Shown here one piece after another: positions 1-8,689 of a stretch of DNA of 64,000 nt. Each line of letters starts with the position of its first letter. The stretch's first letter is position 1. Under the pieces are notes generated by a model. The model had not been told where the DNA came from and ran no database searches. It saw nothing but the letters and a program-made list of their open reading frames with translations. The stretch is from NCBI GenBank assembly GCA_964526785.1, contig CAZGMJ010000022.1:1-64000 (forward strand), given 5' to 3'. A program made the translations under genes and the position numbers. The DNA is from CAZGMJ01 sp964526785. Its GTDB lineage: Bacteria; Planctomycetota; Phycisphaerae; Sedimentisphaerales; Anaerobacaceae.

Positions 1-69
1 GGGACTCACTTCGGTCGAGATGACACTATGCGCGGCGGTGAGGAGGTCGGTTCGGGGGTGCGTCGGGTA

Positions 70-1494
70 TTAGAGTGTCCAGGGATGGCGGTATTGTCGG
101 TGGAGGAATTTATTTGCGGCGGGTTCGTTTGTGAAGGCGAGTTCGCGGCCGTTCCAGCGGAGTTTCTTATCGAATCGCATGGCGATGTTTCCGAGCAGGG
201 GCGTTTCGGTGAGCAGTCCGGCGTGTTGTACGAAGTCGGCGCCGGCGGGCGGTCCGCCGCGGCAGGCGTTGATCCATTCGCGGTAGTGTCCGGGTGAGCG
301 GGGCAGGACTTTGGGGGGCGAGCCGTAGGCTTTTCTGGCGGATTCGGGGATCAGCACGTGGCCCATGAGGGTGCCTTTATCGCCGATGTAGACGGGTGAG
401 GCCTGGCGGCGGCCGGGTTCGAGGGCTTTGGGTCGGGGCGGCGTGAAGCCTTCGTCGAACCAGGTTATGGTAACGGGCGGCCGATCGCCGCGGGCGGGGA
501 ATTCGAAGACGGCCTTGAAGCTGCGCGGATGAATCTCCGGGCCGATTTCTTTGCAGACGGCTTCGACGGCGGTCGGGTGTTCGAGGTCGAGGGCTTTGAA
601 GACGGTCGAGAGCAGGTGGCAGCCCATGTCACCGAGCGGGCCGGTGCCGAAATCCCGCCAGTCGCGCCATCGCCAGGGGTGGTACGCGGGATGGTACGGG
701 CGATGCGGGGCGGGGCCGAGCCAGAGGTCCCAGTCGAGGCCGTCGGGGACGGGCGGCGTTTCGGGCGGACGGGCATTCGATGCGGGCGGGTCCCAGAATG
801 CGGGGCCGCGGTTGATGTGCACCTGGCGGACGGGGCCGATGGCGCCGTCGAGAATAAACTCCCGGACGAGGCGGGCGCTATCTTCGGCCTGGCCGTGGTT
901 GCCGAGCTGGGTGGCGACGCCGGCGCGGCGGGCGGCTTCGGCGATCAGGCGGGCTTCGCGGACGGAATAGGCGAGGGGTTTTTCGCAGTAGACGTGTTTG
1001 CCGCGTTCGATGGCGGCCATGGTGACGACGGCGTGGGAGTGGTCGGGGGTGGCGACCATGACGGCGTCGACGTCCTCGCGTTCGAGCAGTTCGCGGAAGT
1101 CGGCGTATGCGGTGCAGGCTTTGTAGCCGGGGCGGTTGCTGCGGGCGGCGTAGTGTTCGTCGACGAGTTTGCGGGCCGGTTCGCGGCCGCCGAGTTTTTG
1201 CTCGTTGCCCTGCATCCAGTTCCAGGAGATATAGCCGCCGCTGCGGCGATTGGGGTCGCAGACGGCGAGGATCTGGACTTCGTCGATCCGGAGGAAGTTG
1301 AAGAGGTTGACGTGTCCCTGGCCGCCCATGCCGATCAGGGCGAGGGTAGTCTTTTCGCTGGGGGCGATGTTGCGGCGGCCGCCGAGGGCGGCTGAGGGGA
1401 CGATGGTGAATGTTGCGCCGGCGGCGAGGGTGTGGAGGAATTTTCGTCGCGAGAGGCGCGGCCGGCGGGGGTCAGGTTGTGTGCGCGGGTTCAT
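70..1494 (-). CDS. Gfo/Idh/MocA-family oxidoreductase with twin-arginine signal
   Basis: Predicted 474-residue NAD(P)-dependent oxidoreductase. The N-terminus carries a twin-arginine signal (SRRKFL, residues 15-20) and an Ala-rich hydrophobic stretch, so it is probably exported folded with its cofactor. A Rossmann motif (GMGGQG) follows, then the family's EKP motif in YCEKPLAYSV. The C-terminal sheet domain ends in the RHPWTL tail common in planctomycete members. The frame stays open upstream to 2067, but that part overlaps the neighbouring gene; the ATG at 1494 directly precedes the signal peptide and is chosen. It lies 10 bp downstream of the beta-helix gene, so the two are probably co-transcribed. 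The substrate is unknown; sugars or sugar acids are usual for the family. Confidence 0.9.
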   Translation of the reverse strand: MNPRTQPDPRRPRLSRRKFLHTLAAGATFTIVPSAALGGRRNIAPSEKTTLALIGMGGQGHVNLFNFLRIDEVQILAVCDPNRRSGGYISWNWMQGNEQKLGGREPARKLVDEHYAARSNRPGYKACTAYADFRELLEREDVDAVMVATPDHSHAVVTMAAIERGKHVYCEKPLAYSVREARLIAEAARRAGVATQLGNHGQAEDSARLVREFILDGAIGPVRQVHINRGPAFWDPPASNARPPETPPVPDGLDWDLWLGPAPHRPYHPAYHPWRWRDWRDFGTGPLGDMGCHLLSTVFKALDLEHPTAVEAVCKEIGPEIHPRSFKAVFEFPARGDRPPVTITWFDEGFTPPRPKALEPGRRQASPVYIGDKGTLMGHVLIPESARKAYGSPPKVLPRSPGHYREWINACRGGPPAGADFVQHAGLLTETPLLGNIAMRFDKKLRWNGRELAFTNEPAANKFLHRQYRHPWTL

Positions 1495-1504
1495 GTTGTG
1501 GTAC

Positions 1505-3775
1505 CTATTGGGGGTTGTTGGGCCAGATCGTGGGGTTGAGACGGGATTTCTGCGGTTTGGCGAAGGGGCCGGGGAAAGGGTTTTCGGCGTTTCGTTCGTC
1601 GGCGAAGTAGTCGGTGTCGATGCGGTACGGCGAGTGGTTCGGCCGGACGTAGGGGAGGTCCGGGACTGCGGCACGGCCGAGCAGATCGGTGGTGACCAGG
1701 GAGCGTTTGTGCGTCTGCGCCCAGGCGGGGTCGAGCCTGATTTCGAGGCGGACGGCGGGGGCTGTCTGGGCGAGTTGCCAGGCGGGGTCGAAGTCTTCGA
1801 GGACGAGGGCGTTCTTGTCGTGTTCGCTCGGCCGGGCGCCGTTGAGGTAGACGTTGCCGGCGACGTGCATGGGGCGGGCGGCGTTGTCGTATGCGGCGAG
1901 GCCGGCGGGGCCTGTGAAGATGTTGTTGTAGAAGCGGTTGTCACCGCCGGAGATGTTGAGCAGGCCGGCGAGTTCGGTGGAGTGGGGCTTGTGGTAGGGG
2001 GTTTCGCGGCGGAGTTCCGGGTGCTGGACGATGCGTCCGGCGAAGAGGTTGTGGACGTATGCGCCACCCTGGGAGACGTCGAGCAGCGAGGTTGGCGAGA
2101 GGCAGATGTTGTTGTCGATCATGAAGGGGCCGTGGTCGACTTCCATGAAGAGGTCTTCGCTGGGGCCGTTGTCGTGGAGGAGGTTGCGGGTGACGCGGGA
2201 GCCCTGGTTCATCCAGTCGAGCCAGATGCCGCGGGTGGTTCGGTAGATGTGGTTACGGCTGATGAGGGTGTCGATTGCGGCGTGGAGTTTGATTCCGGCC
2301 ATTTCTGCGCCGGTGAAGAGGCGGCGGATGTGGATGGCGTGGATGTCGTTGTCGGTGATGGTGCTGAAGGCGGCGCCGAGGCTGCCGACGAGGCCGGCCT
2401 GTTCGCAGTGCGAGATCTGATTGTTGCGGACCACGTGCCAGCCGATGTTTTCTTTGTACCAGCCGTGCTCGAAGGCGCGTTCGATGGTCTTGACATAGCC
2501 GGTGGCGGTGTTCGCCGAGGTGTTGTCGTATTGGTCGCCATGTTTGCCGAGGGTGACGCCGACGCAGGTGGAGTAGCGGATGTCGTTGTCTTCGATGATC
2601 CAGCCTTTGCTCCAGTGGGTACCGAGCAGGCCGATCTGCTCGGCTGTCGGCGGGGCCCAGGGGGTTGCGGCGTGCATCATGGTGAAGCCGCGGACGGTGA
2701 TATAGTTGCGGCCGGGTTTTTCGGGGTAGAAGACGGTTTGGCGGACGTTGATTTCGACGTCGGATTCGTTGGGGTTGACATCGGGGAACTGGGCCCAGAT
2801 GGTGGTGCTGGTGTCGTCGACTTCCGCGAACCAGAGGGGGGTGCGGGGTCCGTCGGTTCGGGGGCTTTTGAAGAGAAGGCAGATGTTTTTGGTCCCGCCG
2901 GTCGGTTCGATGTTTGCGGTGAAGGACGACCAGGACTGCCAGCCGCCCGTGTTCGGAACGGAGCAGGAGCCGAGGAGCTGTCCTTCGGGCGAGTCGAGGC
3001 GGATTTCGATGGTTCCGCCGGTTGTGACGGAGGCGGCGCGGATTTCGATTCTTTCGGCGCCGCGGCCGAGGTCCACCTTGTCGTAGCGGGCCCAGTCGCC
3101 GTTATCGAGCCAGCCGATGCACTGTCCGCCTTCGGAGCAGGGTGCGGTCTGGACGCCGTGTTGGGCGGCGAAGGCGTCGGCGGGGGTACGTTTTGCGTTC
3201 TGTGAGCCGGCCGGCCGCAGCCAGGCTACGTTGAGCAGGTACTGCTGACTGTCCCTGGCGTAGCGGGACGCCGCGGCGCCGACGGGCATGAGCACATCTT
3301 CGAGGCTGACCGCTTCGATGAGCCAGTGTTCGTTGAGGTAGACGGCGCCGGTGTGGTGCACGCGTCCTCTGGGATTGAACCAGTCGCCGGCGATGGCGTC
3401 GTCGTACGGGTTGAAATCGCCGAAGAAGGTGTTGGGTACGACGACTTTCCAGGCGTCATTTCTTACCTTCCGCCAGCCCTGGATGACTTCCGAGCCTTTG
3501 ATGACGACCTTTTGGCCGGGTGCGGCGCGGTAGACGATGCGTCTGGCGTCGGAGGCACCGCCGCGGGGCGGATTGATGCGCTCGCGATAGGTTCCTTCGT
3601 GGACGGTGACGGTGTCGCCCGGTTGTGCGAGGCGGGCGGCGGCGGAGATGGTCTTGAGAGGTGTGCTCGGCGAGCCGTCGGCCGAGTCGCTTCCGTCCGT
3701 TGCGACGTGGTATTCGCGTGCGGAGAGTGAGGCGGCGATGACGGCGACGATGATGATTGCGATGAGCCTTTTCAT
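1505..3775 (-). CDS. Secreted right-handed beta-helix protein with CBM6-like insert
   Basis: A 756-residue exported protein. Residues 1-20 form a Sec signal peptide. Residues 22-100 resemble the start of DUF1565/pectate-lyase-like proteins (ADGSPSTPLKTI, then PGDTV). Residues about 205-325 resemble a family-6 carbohydrate-binding module (DNGDWARYDKVDLG, then GGWQSW), and about 335-620 contain repeated Asn-rich turns (DNDI, RNNQ, SRNHIY, RNLLHDN) expected of a parallel beta-helix. The start ATG has an AAGGAG Shine-Dalgarno at about 3783-3788. A polysaccharide lyase or glycosidase role is an inference from fold and context; no catalytic residues could be fixed. It leads a two-gene unit with the oxidoreductase downstream. 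Confidence 0.85.
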   Translation of the reverse strand: MKRLIAIIIVAVIAASLSAREYHVATDGSDSADGSPSTPLKTISAAARLAQPGDTVTVHEGTYRERINPPRGGASDARRIVYRAAPGQKVVIKGSEVIQGWRKVRNDAWKVVVPNTFFGDFNPYDDAIAGDWFNPRGRVHHTGAVYLNEHWLIEAVSLEDVLMPVGAAASRYARDSQQYLLNVAWLRPAGSQNAKRTPADAFAAQHGVQTAPCSEGGQCIGWLDNGDWARYDKVDLGRGAERIEIRAASVTTGGTIEIRLDSPEGQLLGSCSVPNTGGWQSWSSFTANIEPTGGTKNICLLFKSPRTDGPRTPLWFAEVDDTSTTIWAQFPDVNPNESDVEINVRQTVFYPEKPGRNYITVRGFTMMHAATPWAPPTAEQIGLLGTHWSKGWIIEDNDIRYSTCVGVTLGKHGDQYDNTSANTATGYVKTIERAFEHGWYKENIGWHVVRNNQISHCEQAGLVGSLGAAFSTITDNDIHAIHIRRLFTGAEMAGIKLHAAIDTLISRNHIYRTTRGIWLDWMNQGSRVTRNLLHDNGPSEDLFMEVDHGPFMIDNNICLSPTSLLDVSQGGAYVHNLFAGRIVQHPELRRETPYHKPHSTELAGLLNISGGDNRFYNNIFTGPAGLAAYDNAARPMHVAGNVYLNGARPSEHDKNALVLEDFDPAWQLAQTAPAVRLEIRLDPAWAQTHKRSLVTTDLLGRAAVPDLPYVRPNHSPYRIDTDYFADERNAENPFPGPFAKPQKSRLNPTIWPNNPQ

Positions 3776-3936
3776 GTGCTTTGCTCCTTGCCTTTGGCGA
3801 ATGACTTTTTCTGGGTCGGTCCTGTCCGGACGCCGGTACCGCCATTAATGTAGCGTTGCGCAGCGGAGCGTGAAAGGGCAAATCCGCGAAAAAACGTGCA
3901 GCGCGGGCATGCGCGCGAAGCGAGGCGGGGAGCGAA

Positions 3937-3966
3937 TTGTTGCGTTGGGGGCGGGTATCTGATAAC
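3937..3966 (+). promoter_or_regulatory. Possible promoter of tex
   Basis: TTGTTG (3937-3942), 18 bp, GATAAC (3961-3966). Both boxes are only partial matches to the vegetative consensus. The implied transcript start near 3973 fits translation from the TTG at 4037. Confidence 0.4.
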
Positions 3967-4036
3967 ACTTACGGCCAAACGGATGCTCCGGGGGATCACC
4001 GGACCGGCCGATGAACAGACATTTCGAGAGGTTTTC

Positions 4037-6208
4037 TTGGACACTGCTGCGTACATTGAAACGATTGCATCGGAGTTGTCGCTCAGGCCCGCGCGGGTGC
4101 GTGCGACGGTTGAGTTGCTGGGAGGCGGGGCGACGGTTCCGTTTATTGCGCGGTATCGCAAGGAGGCGACGGGCAGTCTGGACGAGACGGTGATTACGGC
4201 GATTCGCGATCGGATGGAGCAGCTCGAGCAACTCGAGGCCCGGCGGGAGGCGATTCTGAAGTCTCTGGACGAGCACGGGCATTTGACGGACGAGCTGAAA
4301 GCTGCGGTGCTGCAGGCCGAGACGATGACGGAGTTCGAGGATATTTATCTGCCGTATCGGCCCAAGCGGCGGACGCGCGCGACTATGGCCCGCGAGAGGG
4401 GACTGGAGCCGCTGGCGGAATTGATCTGCGAGCAGGATGCCGAGACCGATCCGGAGGTTGCGGCGAAGGACTACGTCGATCCGGAGAAGGGAGTCGAATC
4501 GGTTGCCGATGCTCTGGCGGGGGCGCGCGATATTATTGCCGAATGGGTGAGCGAGGATCAGGAGGCCCGGGCGCGGATTCGCGACCTTTTCTTCAGGAAG
4601 GCGGTCTTTCGCAGCAAGGTGGCCAAGGGCAAGGAGGAGGACGGCCGGAAGTACGAGGACTATTTCGACTGGGAGGAGCCGATCGTGCGGGCTCCGTCGC
4701 ATCGCATCCTGGCCATGCGGCGAGGGGCGAATGAGGATTTCCTGAGATTGCAGGTGGTTGCACCGCAGGAGCAGGCTTTGCGGATTCTGGAAGGGCTGTT
4801 TGTGAAGGGGGCGTCGCGGTGTTCGGAGCAGGTGCGGGAGGCTATCGCCGACGGCTACAAGCGGCTGTTGTCGCCGGCGATGGAGACGGAGGTGCTGGTC
4901 GAGACCAAGCGGCGGGCGGATCGAGAGGCTATCGGCGTGTTTGCGGATAATCTGCGGCAGTTGCTGCTGGCTCCACCGCTGGGGCAGAAGAACGTTCTGG
5001 CGATCGATCCGGGTTTTCGGACCGGGTGCAAAGTGGTTTGTCTCGATTCGCAGGGGCAACTCCAGCATTCGGATGTAATTTATCCGCACCAGGGCAAGTC
5101 GCAGGCGGCCGGGGACGCGACGAAAGTCACGGTACTTTGCAGGAAGTTCGGGGTGGAGGTGATCGCCATCGGCAACGGCACGGCGGGGCGGGAGACCGAG
5201 GCGTTTATCCGGGCGATCGATCCGGGGAAAGACATTCCGGTGGTGATGGTGAATGAGAGCGGGGCGTCGATCTACTCGGCTTCGCAGGCGGCCCGCGAGG
5301 AGTTCCCCGATCAGGACGTGACGGTGCGCGGGGCGGTGTCCATCGGTCGCAGGCTGATGGATCCTCTGGCGGAGTTGGTGAAGATCGATCCGAAGTCCAT
5401 CGGTGTGGGTCAGTACCAGCACGATGTGGATCAGTCGCTGCTGAAGCAGAGTCTGGACGATGTTGTGGTCAGTTGTGTTAACAACGTCGGCGTGGAGGTG
5501 AACACGGCCAGCAAGCAGTTGCTGCAATATGTCTCGGGCCTCGGGCGGCAACTGGCGCAGAACATCATCGACTATCGCAATGCCAACGGGCCGTTTGGGT
5601 CGCGAAAGGCGTTGATGAAGGTGCCGCGGCTGGGGGCGAAGGCGTTCGAGCAGGCGGCGGGCTTTCTGCGGATCCGCGACGCGGCCAACCCGCTGGATTC
5701 GAGCGGCGTTCATCCTGAAAGCTATCACGTGGTGGATGCGATGGCGGCCGATCTGGGCTGCTCGGTGGCGGATTTGATGAAGCAGCAGTCGCTGCGGTCG
5801 AAGGTGAATCCTCGCGATTACGTCACGGACGCGGCGGGGCTTCCGACGCTGAACGACATCATGCAGGAGCTTGCCAAGCCGGGACGCGATCCGCGGGAGC
5901 AGTTCGAGATATTCAGTTTTACCGACGGGGTCAACACCATCGAGGACGTGCAGGCGGGCATGGTATTGCCGGGGATTGTTACGAACGTTACGGCATTCGG
6001 GGCGTTCGTCGATATCGGCGTGCATCAGGACGGGCTCGTGCATATCAGTCAACTGGCGGACCGATATATCAAGGATCCGGCCGAGGTAGTCAAGGTGCAG
6101 CAGAAGGTCAGGGTCACTGTGCTGGACGTGGATCTGGCAAAGCAGCGGATCAGTCTGTCGATGAAGGGCGGACCGGCGCAAGGCGGCAGAGGGCGCAGGA
6201 AGGATTAG
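4037..6208 (+). CDS. tex: Tex-family transcription accessory / RNA-binding protein
   Basis: A 723-residue protein that aligns by eye with E. coli Tex over its whole length, including TVPFIARYRKE near the N-terminus. A YqgF/RNase H-like domain starts near residue 318 (AIDPGFRTG, IGNGTA), helix-hairpin-helix motifs occupy about 494-546, and a C-terminal S1 domain about 637-712 (GAFVDIGVHQDGLVHIS). Tex binds nucleic acid and affects transcription and stress tolerance in several bacteria. The frame extends back to 3896, but homologous sequence begins at the TTG at 4037, which has GAGAGG five bases upstream, so I use that start. It reads into the Gfo/Idh gene only 2 bp later. Confidence 0.95.
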   Translation: MDTAAYIETIASELSLRPARVRATVELLGGGATVPFIARYRKEATGSLDETVITAIRDRMEQLEQLEARREAILKSLDEHGHLTDELKAAVLQAETMTEFEDIYLPYRPKRRTRATMARERGLEPLAELICEQDAETDPEVAAKDYVDPEKGVESVADALAGARDIIAEWVSEDQEARARIRDLFFRKAVFRSKVAKGKEEDGRKYEDYFDWEEPIVRAPSHRILAMRRGANEDFLRLQVVAPQEQALRILEGLFVKGASRCSEQVREAIADGYKRLLSPAMETEVLVETKRRADREAIGVFADNLRQLLLAPPLGQKNVLAIDPGFRTGCKVVCLDSQGQLQHSDVIYPHQGKSQAAGDATKVTVLCRKFGVEVIAIGNGTAGRETEAFIRAIDPGKDIPVVMVNESGASIYSASQAAREEFPDQDVTVRGAVSIGRRLMDPLAELVKIDPKSIGVGQYQHDVDQSLLKQSLDDVVVSCVNNVGVEVNTASKQLLQYVSGLGRQLAQNIIDYRNANGPFGSRKALMKVPRLGAKAFEQAAGFLRIRDAANPLDSSGVHPESYHVVDAMAADLGCSVADLMKQQSLRSKVNPRDYVTDAAGLPTLNDIMQELAKPGRDPREQFEIFSFTDGVNTIEDVQAGMVLPGIVTNVTAFGAFVDIGVHQDGLVHISQLADRYIKDPAEVVKVQQKVRVTVLDVDLAKQRISLSMKGGPAQGGRGRRKD

Positions 6209-6210
6209 AT

Positions 6211-7566
6211 ATGTCAAGGCTGAGAATATCGCGCAGGGGGTTCTTGAAGGGGGTTGGGTGCGCCTCGGCGGGGGCGGCGGGATTTGCGTATCTGATTCCG
6301 GGCAGCGCGCGGGGGGCGCGGGGCGGAGCTGCGCCGTCGGAGCGTATTACGCTGGGCTTTATCGGTACGGGCAATCAGGGGACGAACAATCTGAGGGGTT
6401 TTTTGCAGCTTGATGATGTGCAGGTAGTGGCGGTCTGTGACGTGAACCGGGCCAGTTACGGGTATAAGACGGCGGAGCAATATCTGGGACGCGAGCCCGC
6501 GCGGAGGCTGGTGAACGACCATTACGGCGGCGGGCGCGGCGGAGGCTTTGACGGTTGCGATGCATATACGGATTTCCGCGATGTTCTCGCACGGGAGGAT
6601 ATCGACGCGGTGGTCATCACTGTGCCGGATCAGTGGCATTCGGTGATGGCGGTAACGGCCGCGAGGGAGGGCAAGGACATCTACTGCGAGAAGCCGATGA
6701 CACTGACGGTGGCCGAGGGGGCGGAGATGATTCGGGCGGTGCGAAGGCACGGTGTCGTATTTCAGACCGGCTCGCACGAGCGGTCGAATCATAAGTCGCG
6801 TTTTGCGTGCGAACTGGTGCGGAACGGCTACATCGGCGAGCTTCGGCGCATCATCACGACGGTCGGGCCGAACAACAAGACGGCGCCTGCGAGCGACTGG
6901 CAGCCGATGGCTGTTCCCGACGGGTTCGATTACGACATGTGGCTGGGTCCGGCGCCTTATGTGCCGTATCATAGGGACCGGTGTCTCTACAACTTCCGCT
7001 TCGGGGCGGACTATTCCGGCGGGCAGACCACGAATTACGGGGCGCACTGCAACGATCTTGCGCAATGGGCGAATAACTCGGATCACACCGGCCCGATCGA
7101 GATCGAGGACCTCGGAGGCGAATGGCCCGCGGACGGCCTGTTTACCACAGCCACCAAGGTTCATTTCCGCGCTCTGTACGCCAACGGCGTCGAATTGATC
7201 TGCAGGACGGGGCCCGAGAATATGCAGGTGCGCTTCGAGGGCAGCGAGGGATGGATACAACACGGCTATCGCGGTTCGTCATGCCGGCCTGAGAACCTGT
7301 GGAAAGCCACTCTCGGTCCCGATGATATTCGTCTCGGCGACAGCACGAACCACTATCGGGATTTCATCGACGGCATCAAGAGCCGTACCGATCCCTGCGC
7401 GCCGGTGGAGACAGGGCATCGCTCGGCGAGCGTATGCCACCTCGGCAACATTGCGATGAAGCTCAAACGGAGACTGCAGTGGGATCCTGAGCATGAGCGG
7501 TTTGTGAACGACGACCAAGCGAATCGGATGCTGGCTCGGTCGAGGCGGAGTCCGTGGCATTTGTAA
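6211..7566 (+). CDS. Gfo/Idh/MocA-family oxidoreductase with twin-arginine signal (second copy)
   Basis: A 451-residue protein with a twin-arginine signal at the very N-terminus (SRRGFLKG), a Rossmann motif (FIGTGNQG), and YCEKPMTLTV containing the EKP motif. It ends in RRSPWHL. It is a different subfamily from the copy at 70-1494: overall similarity is recognisable but the catalytic domain diverges, with a long section around WLGPAPYVPYH. An AAGGA ribosome site lies inside the end of tex, 2 bp away, so translation is probably coupled. The O-methyltransferase downstream suggests work on a modified sugar or aromatic glycoside, but this is inference. Confidence 0.9.
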   Translation: MSRLRISRRGFLKGVGCASAGAAGFAYLIPGSARGARGGAAPSERITLGFIGTGNQGTNNLRGFLQLDDVQVVAVCDVNRASYGYKTAEQYLGREPARRLVNDHYGGGRGGGFDGCDAYTDFRDVLAREDIDAVVITVPDQWHSVMAVTAAREGKDIYCEKPMTLTVAEGAEMIRAVRRHGVVFQTGSHERSNHKSRFACELVRNGYIGELRRIITTVGPNNKTAPASDWQPMAVPDGFDYDMWLGPAPYVPYHRDRCLYNFRFGADYSGGQTTNYGAHCNDLAQWANNSDHTGPIEIEDLGGEWPADGLFTTATKVHFRALYANGVELICRTGPENMQVRFEGSEGWIQHGYRGSSCRPENLWKATLGPDDIRLGDSTNHYRDFIDGIKSRTDPCAPVETGHRSASVCHLGNIAMKLKRRLQWDPEHERFVNDDQANRMLARSRRSPWHL

Positions 7567-7601
7567 GCCGGCGGAGGCCGTTTAAGAAAGGAAAGTACGA
7601 C

Positions 7602-8603
7602 ATGGGCAGACAATGGACTGCAGAAGATATCCTGAGGATGGGAGGGTCGTTTCAGCAGGCGTGCGTTTTGACGGCAGCGGCGGAACTCGACGTATTCACC
7701 CATCTCCATCGGCAGAGCGCTACCGCCGAGGCCCTGGCCGGTCGCATGGGCTGGGATGTCCGGGCGACGGCTATCATGCTCGATGCACTGACGGGGATGG
7801 AATTGTTGACCAAGGACGGCGGAGTGTACAGTGCGGCGGAAGAGGCGGCGGGGCTGCTGAGCGGTGAATCGTCCGGGAATCTGCTTGCGATGCTTCGCCA
7901 TCAGCACAACTGTCTGCGGCGGTGGTCACAACTGGCCGATGTGGTCAAGACCGGCGGGCCGGCCACGTGCGAGCGCGACGACGCGCAGCAGCAGGAGGAC
8001 CTCGAAGCGTTCATCGGCGGGATGCACAATGTTTCGGTGGGCATTACCGAGACCGTGCTCGGGCATCTGGATCCGCTGCGGTTCGATCATCTGCTTGACA
8101 TCGGCGGGGCATCGGGGACGTGGACGATAGCGATGCTTCGGAAGAATCCAAAGGGGCGGGCTACGCTGTTCGATCTTCCCGCGGTGACACCGATGGCGGA
8201 GCGGCGGCTCAGTGATGAAGGCATGCTGGAGCGGGTAACTGTTGCGGCGGGGGATTATACGACGGACGAGATGCCGGGCGGGCCGGATCTGGCGTGGCTG
8301 GGGGCGATCTGTCACCAGAATTCGCGGCAGTTGAATCGGGATCTTTTTGCGAAGATCCACCGGGCGCTGGCAGCGGGTGGGCGGCTGGTCATTCGCGACG
8401 TCGTGATGGAGCCTTCGCATGCGCAGCCAGCTTACGGGGCGTTGTTTGCAGTCAATATGCTGGTGGCGACGGAGGCCGGCGGGACGTACACTTTCGATGA
8501 GTACCGCGAGGACCTCGAGCAGGCGGGATTCGAAAACGTGCGGCTCATCCATCGCGATGAAGGCATGAATTCGCTTATTGAGGCGAGCAAAGCGAGTTCG
8601 TGA
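7602..8603 (+). CDS. SAM-dependent O-methyltransferase (plant-type O-MT fold)
   Basis: A 333-residue methyltransferase. The N-terminal part is a winged-helix dimerisation domain (SFQQACVLTAAAELDVF, then ALAGRMGWDVRAT). The Rossmann domain carries the SAM-binding LLDIGGASGTW and the acidic LFDLPAV that follows. This layout is that of hydroxyneurosporene/acetylserotonin O-methyltransferases. The C-terminal region has LVIRDVVMEP, as in the family. The frame is open from 7554 inside the previous gene, but AAGAAAGGAAAG at about 7583-7594 points to the ATG at 7602. It is likely the last gene of the tex group. The substrate cannot be inferred. Confidence 0.88.
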   Translation: MGRQWTAEDILRMGGSFQQACVLTAAAELDVFTHLHRQSATAEALAGRMGWDVRATAIMLDALTGMELLTKDGGVYSAAEEAAGLLSGESSGNLLAMLRHQHNCLRRWSQLADVVKTGGPATCERDDAQQQEDLEAFIGGMHNVSVGITETVLGHLDPLRFDHLLDIGGASGTWTIAMLRKNPKGRATLFDLPAVTPMAERRLSDEGMLERVTVAAGDYTTDEMPGGPDLAWLGAICHQNSRQLNRDLFAKIHRALAAGGRLVIRDVVMEPSHAQPAYGALFAVNMLVATEAGGTYTFDEYREDLEQAGFENVRLIHRDEGMNSLIEASKASS

Positions 8604-8610
8604 TGCGCGG

Positions 8611-8629
8611 CGGACGAGGCGGTCGTCCG
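8611..8629. terminator. Hairpin between convergent genes
   Basis: Perfect 7-bp stem CGGACGA / TCGTCCG with a 5-base loop, just after the methyltransferase stop and before the end of the minus-strand sulfatase. There is no T-run, so its role as a terminator is uncertain; it could stabilise the 3' end of either message. Confidence 0.4.
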
Positions 8630-8689
8630 GATGCGCGAGGACCATGCCGCAGGGGGGGGCGCGGTTCAGCGATCAGCAGACTTCAATTG

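Noticed and set aside
1250..3205. 651-residue plus-strand frame opposite the beta-helix gene and the start of the first oxidoreductase
   Set aside because: Antisense shadow: Val/Gly/Asp-rich composition, no domain, no ribosome site, while the opposite strand encodes recognisable families.
3845..6217. 790-residue minus-strand frame opposite tex
   Set aside because: Shadow of the GC-rich tex gene; Arg/Leu/His-rich with no motif.
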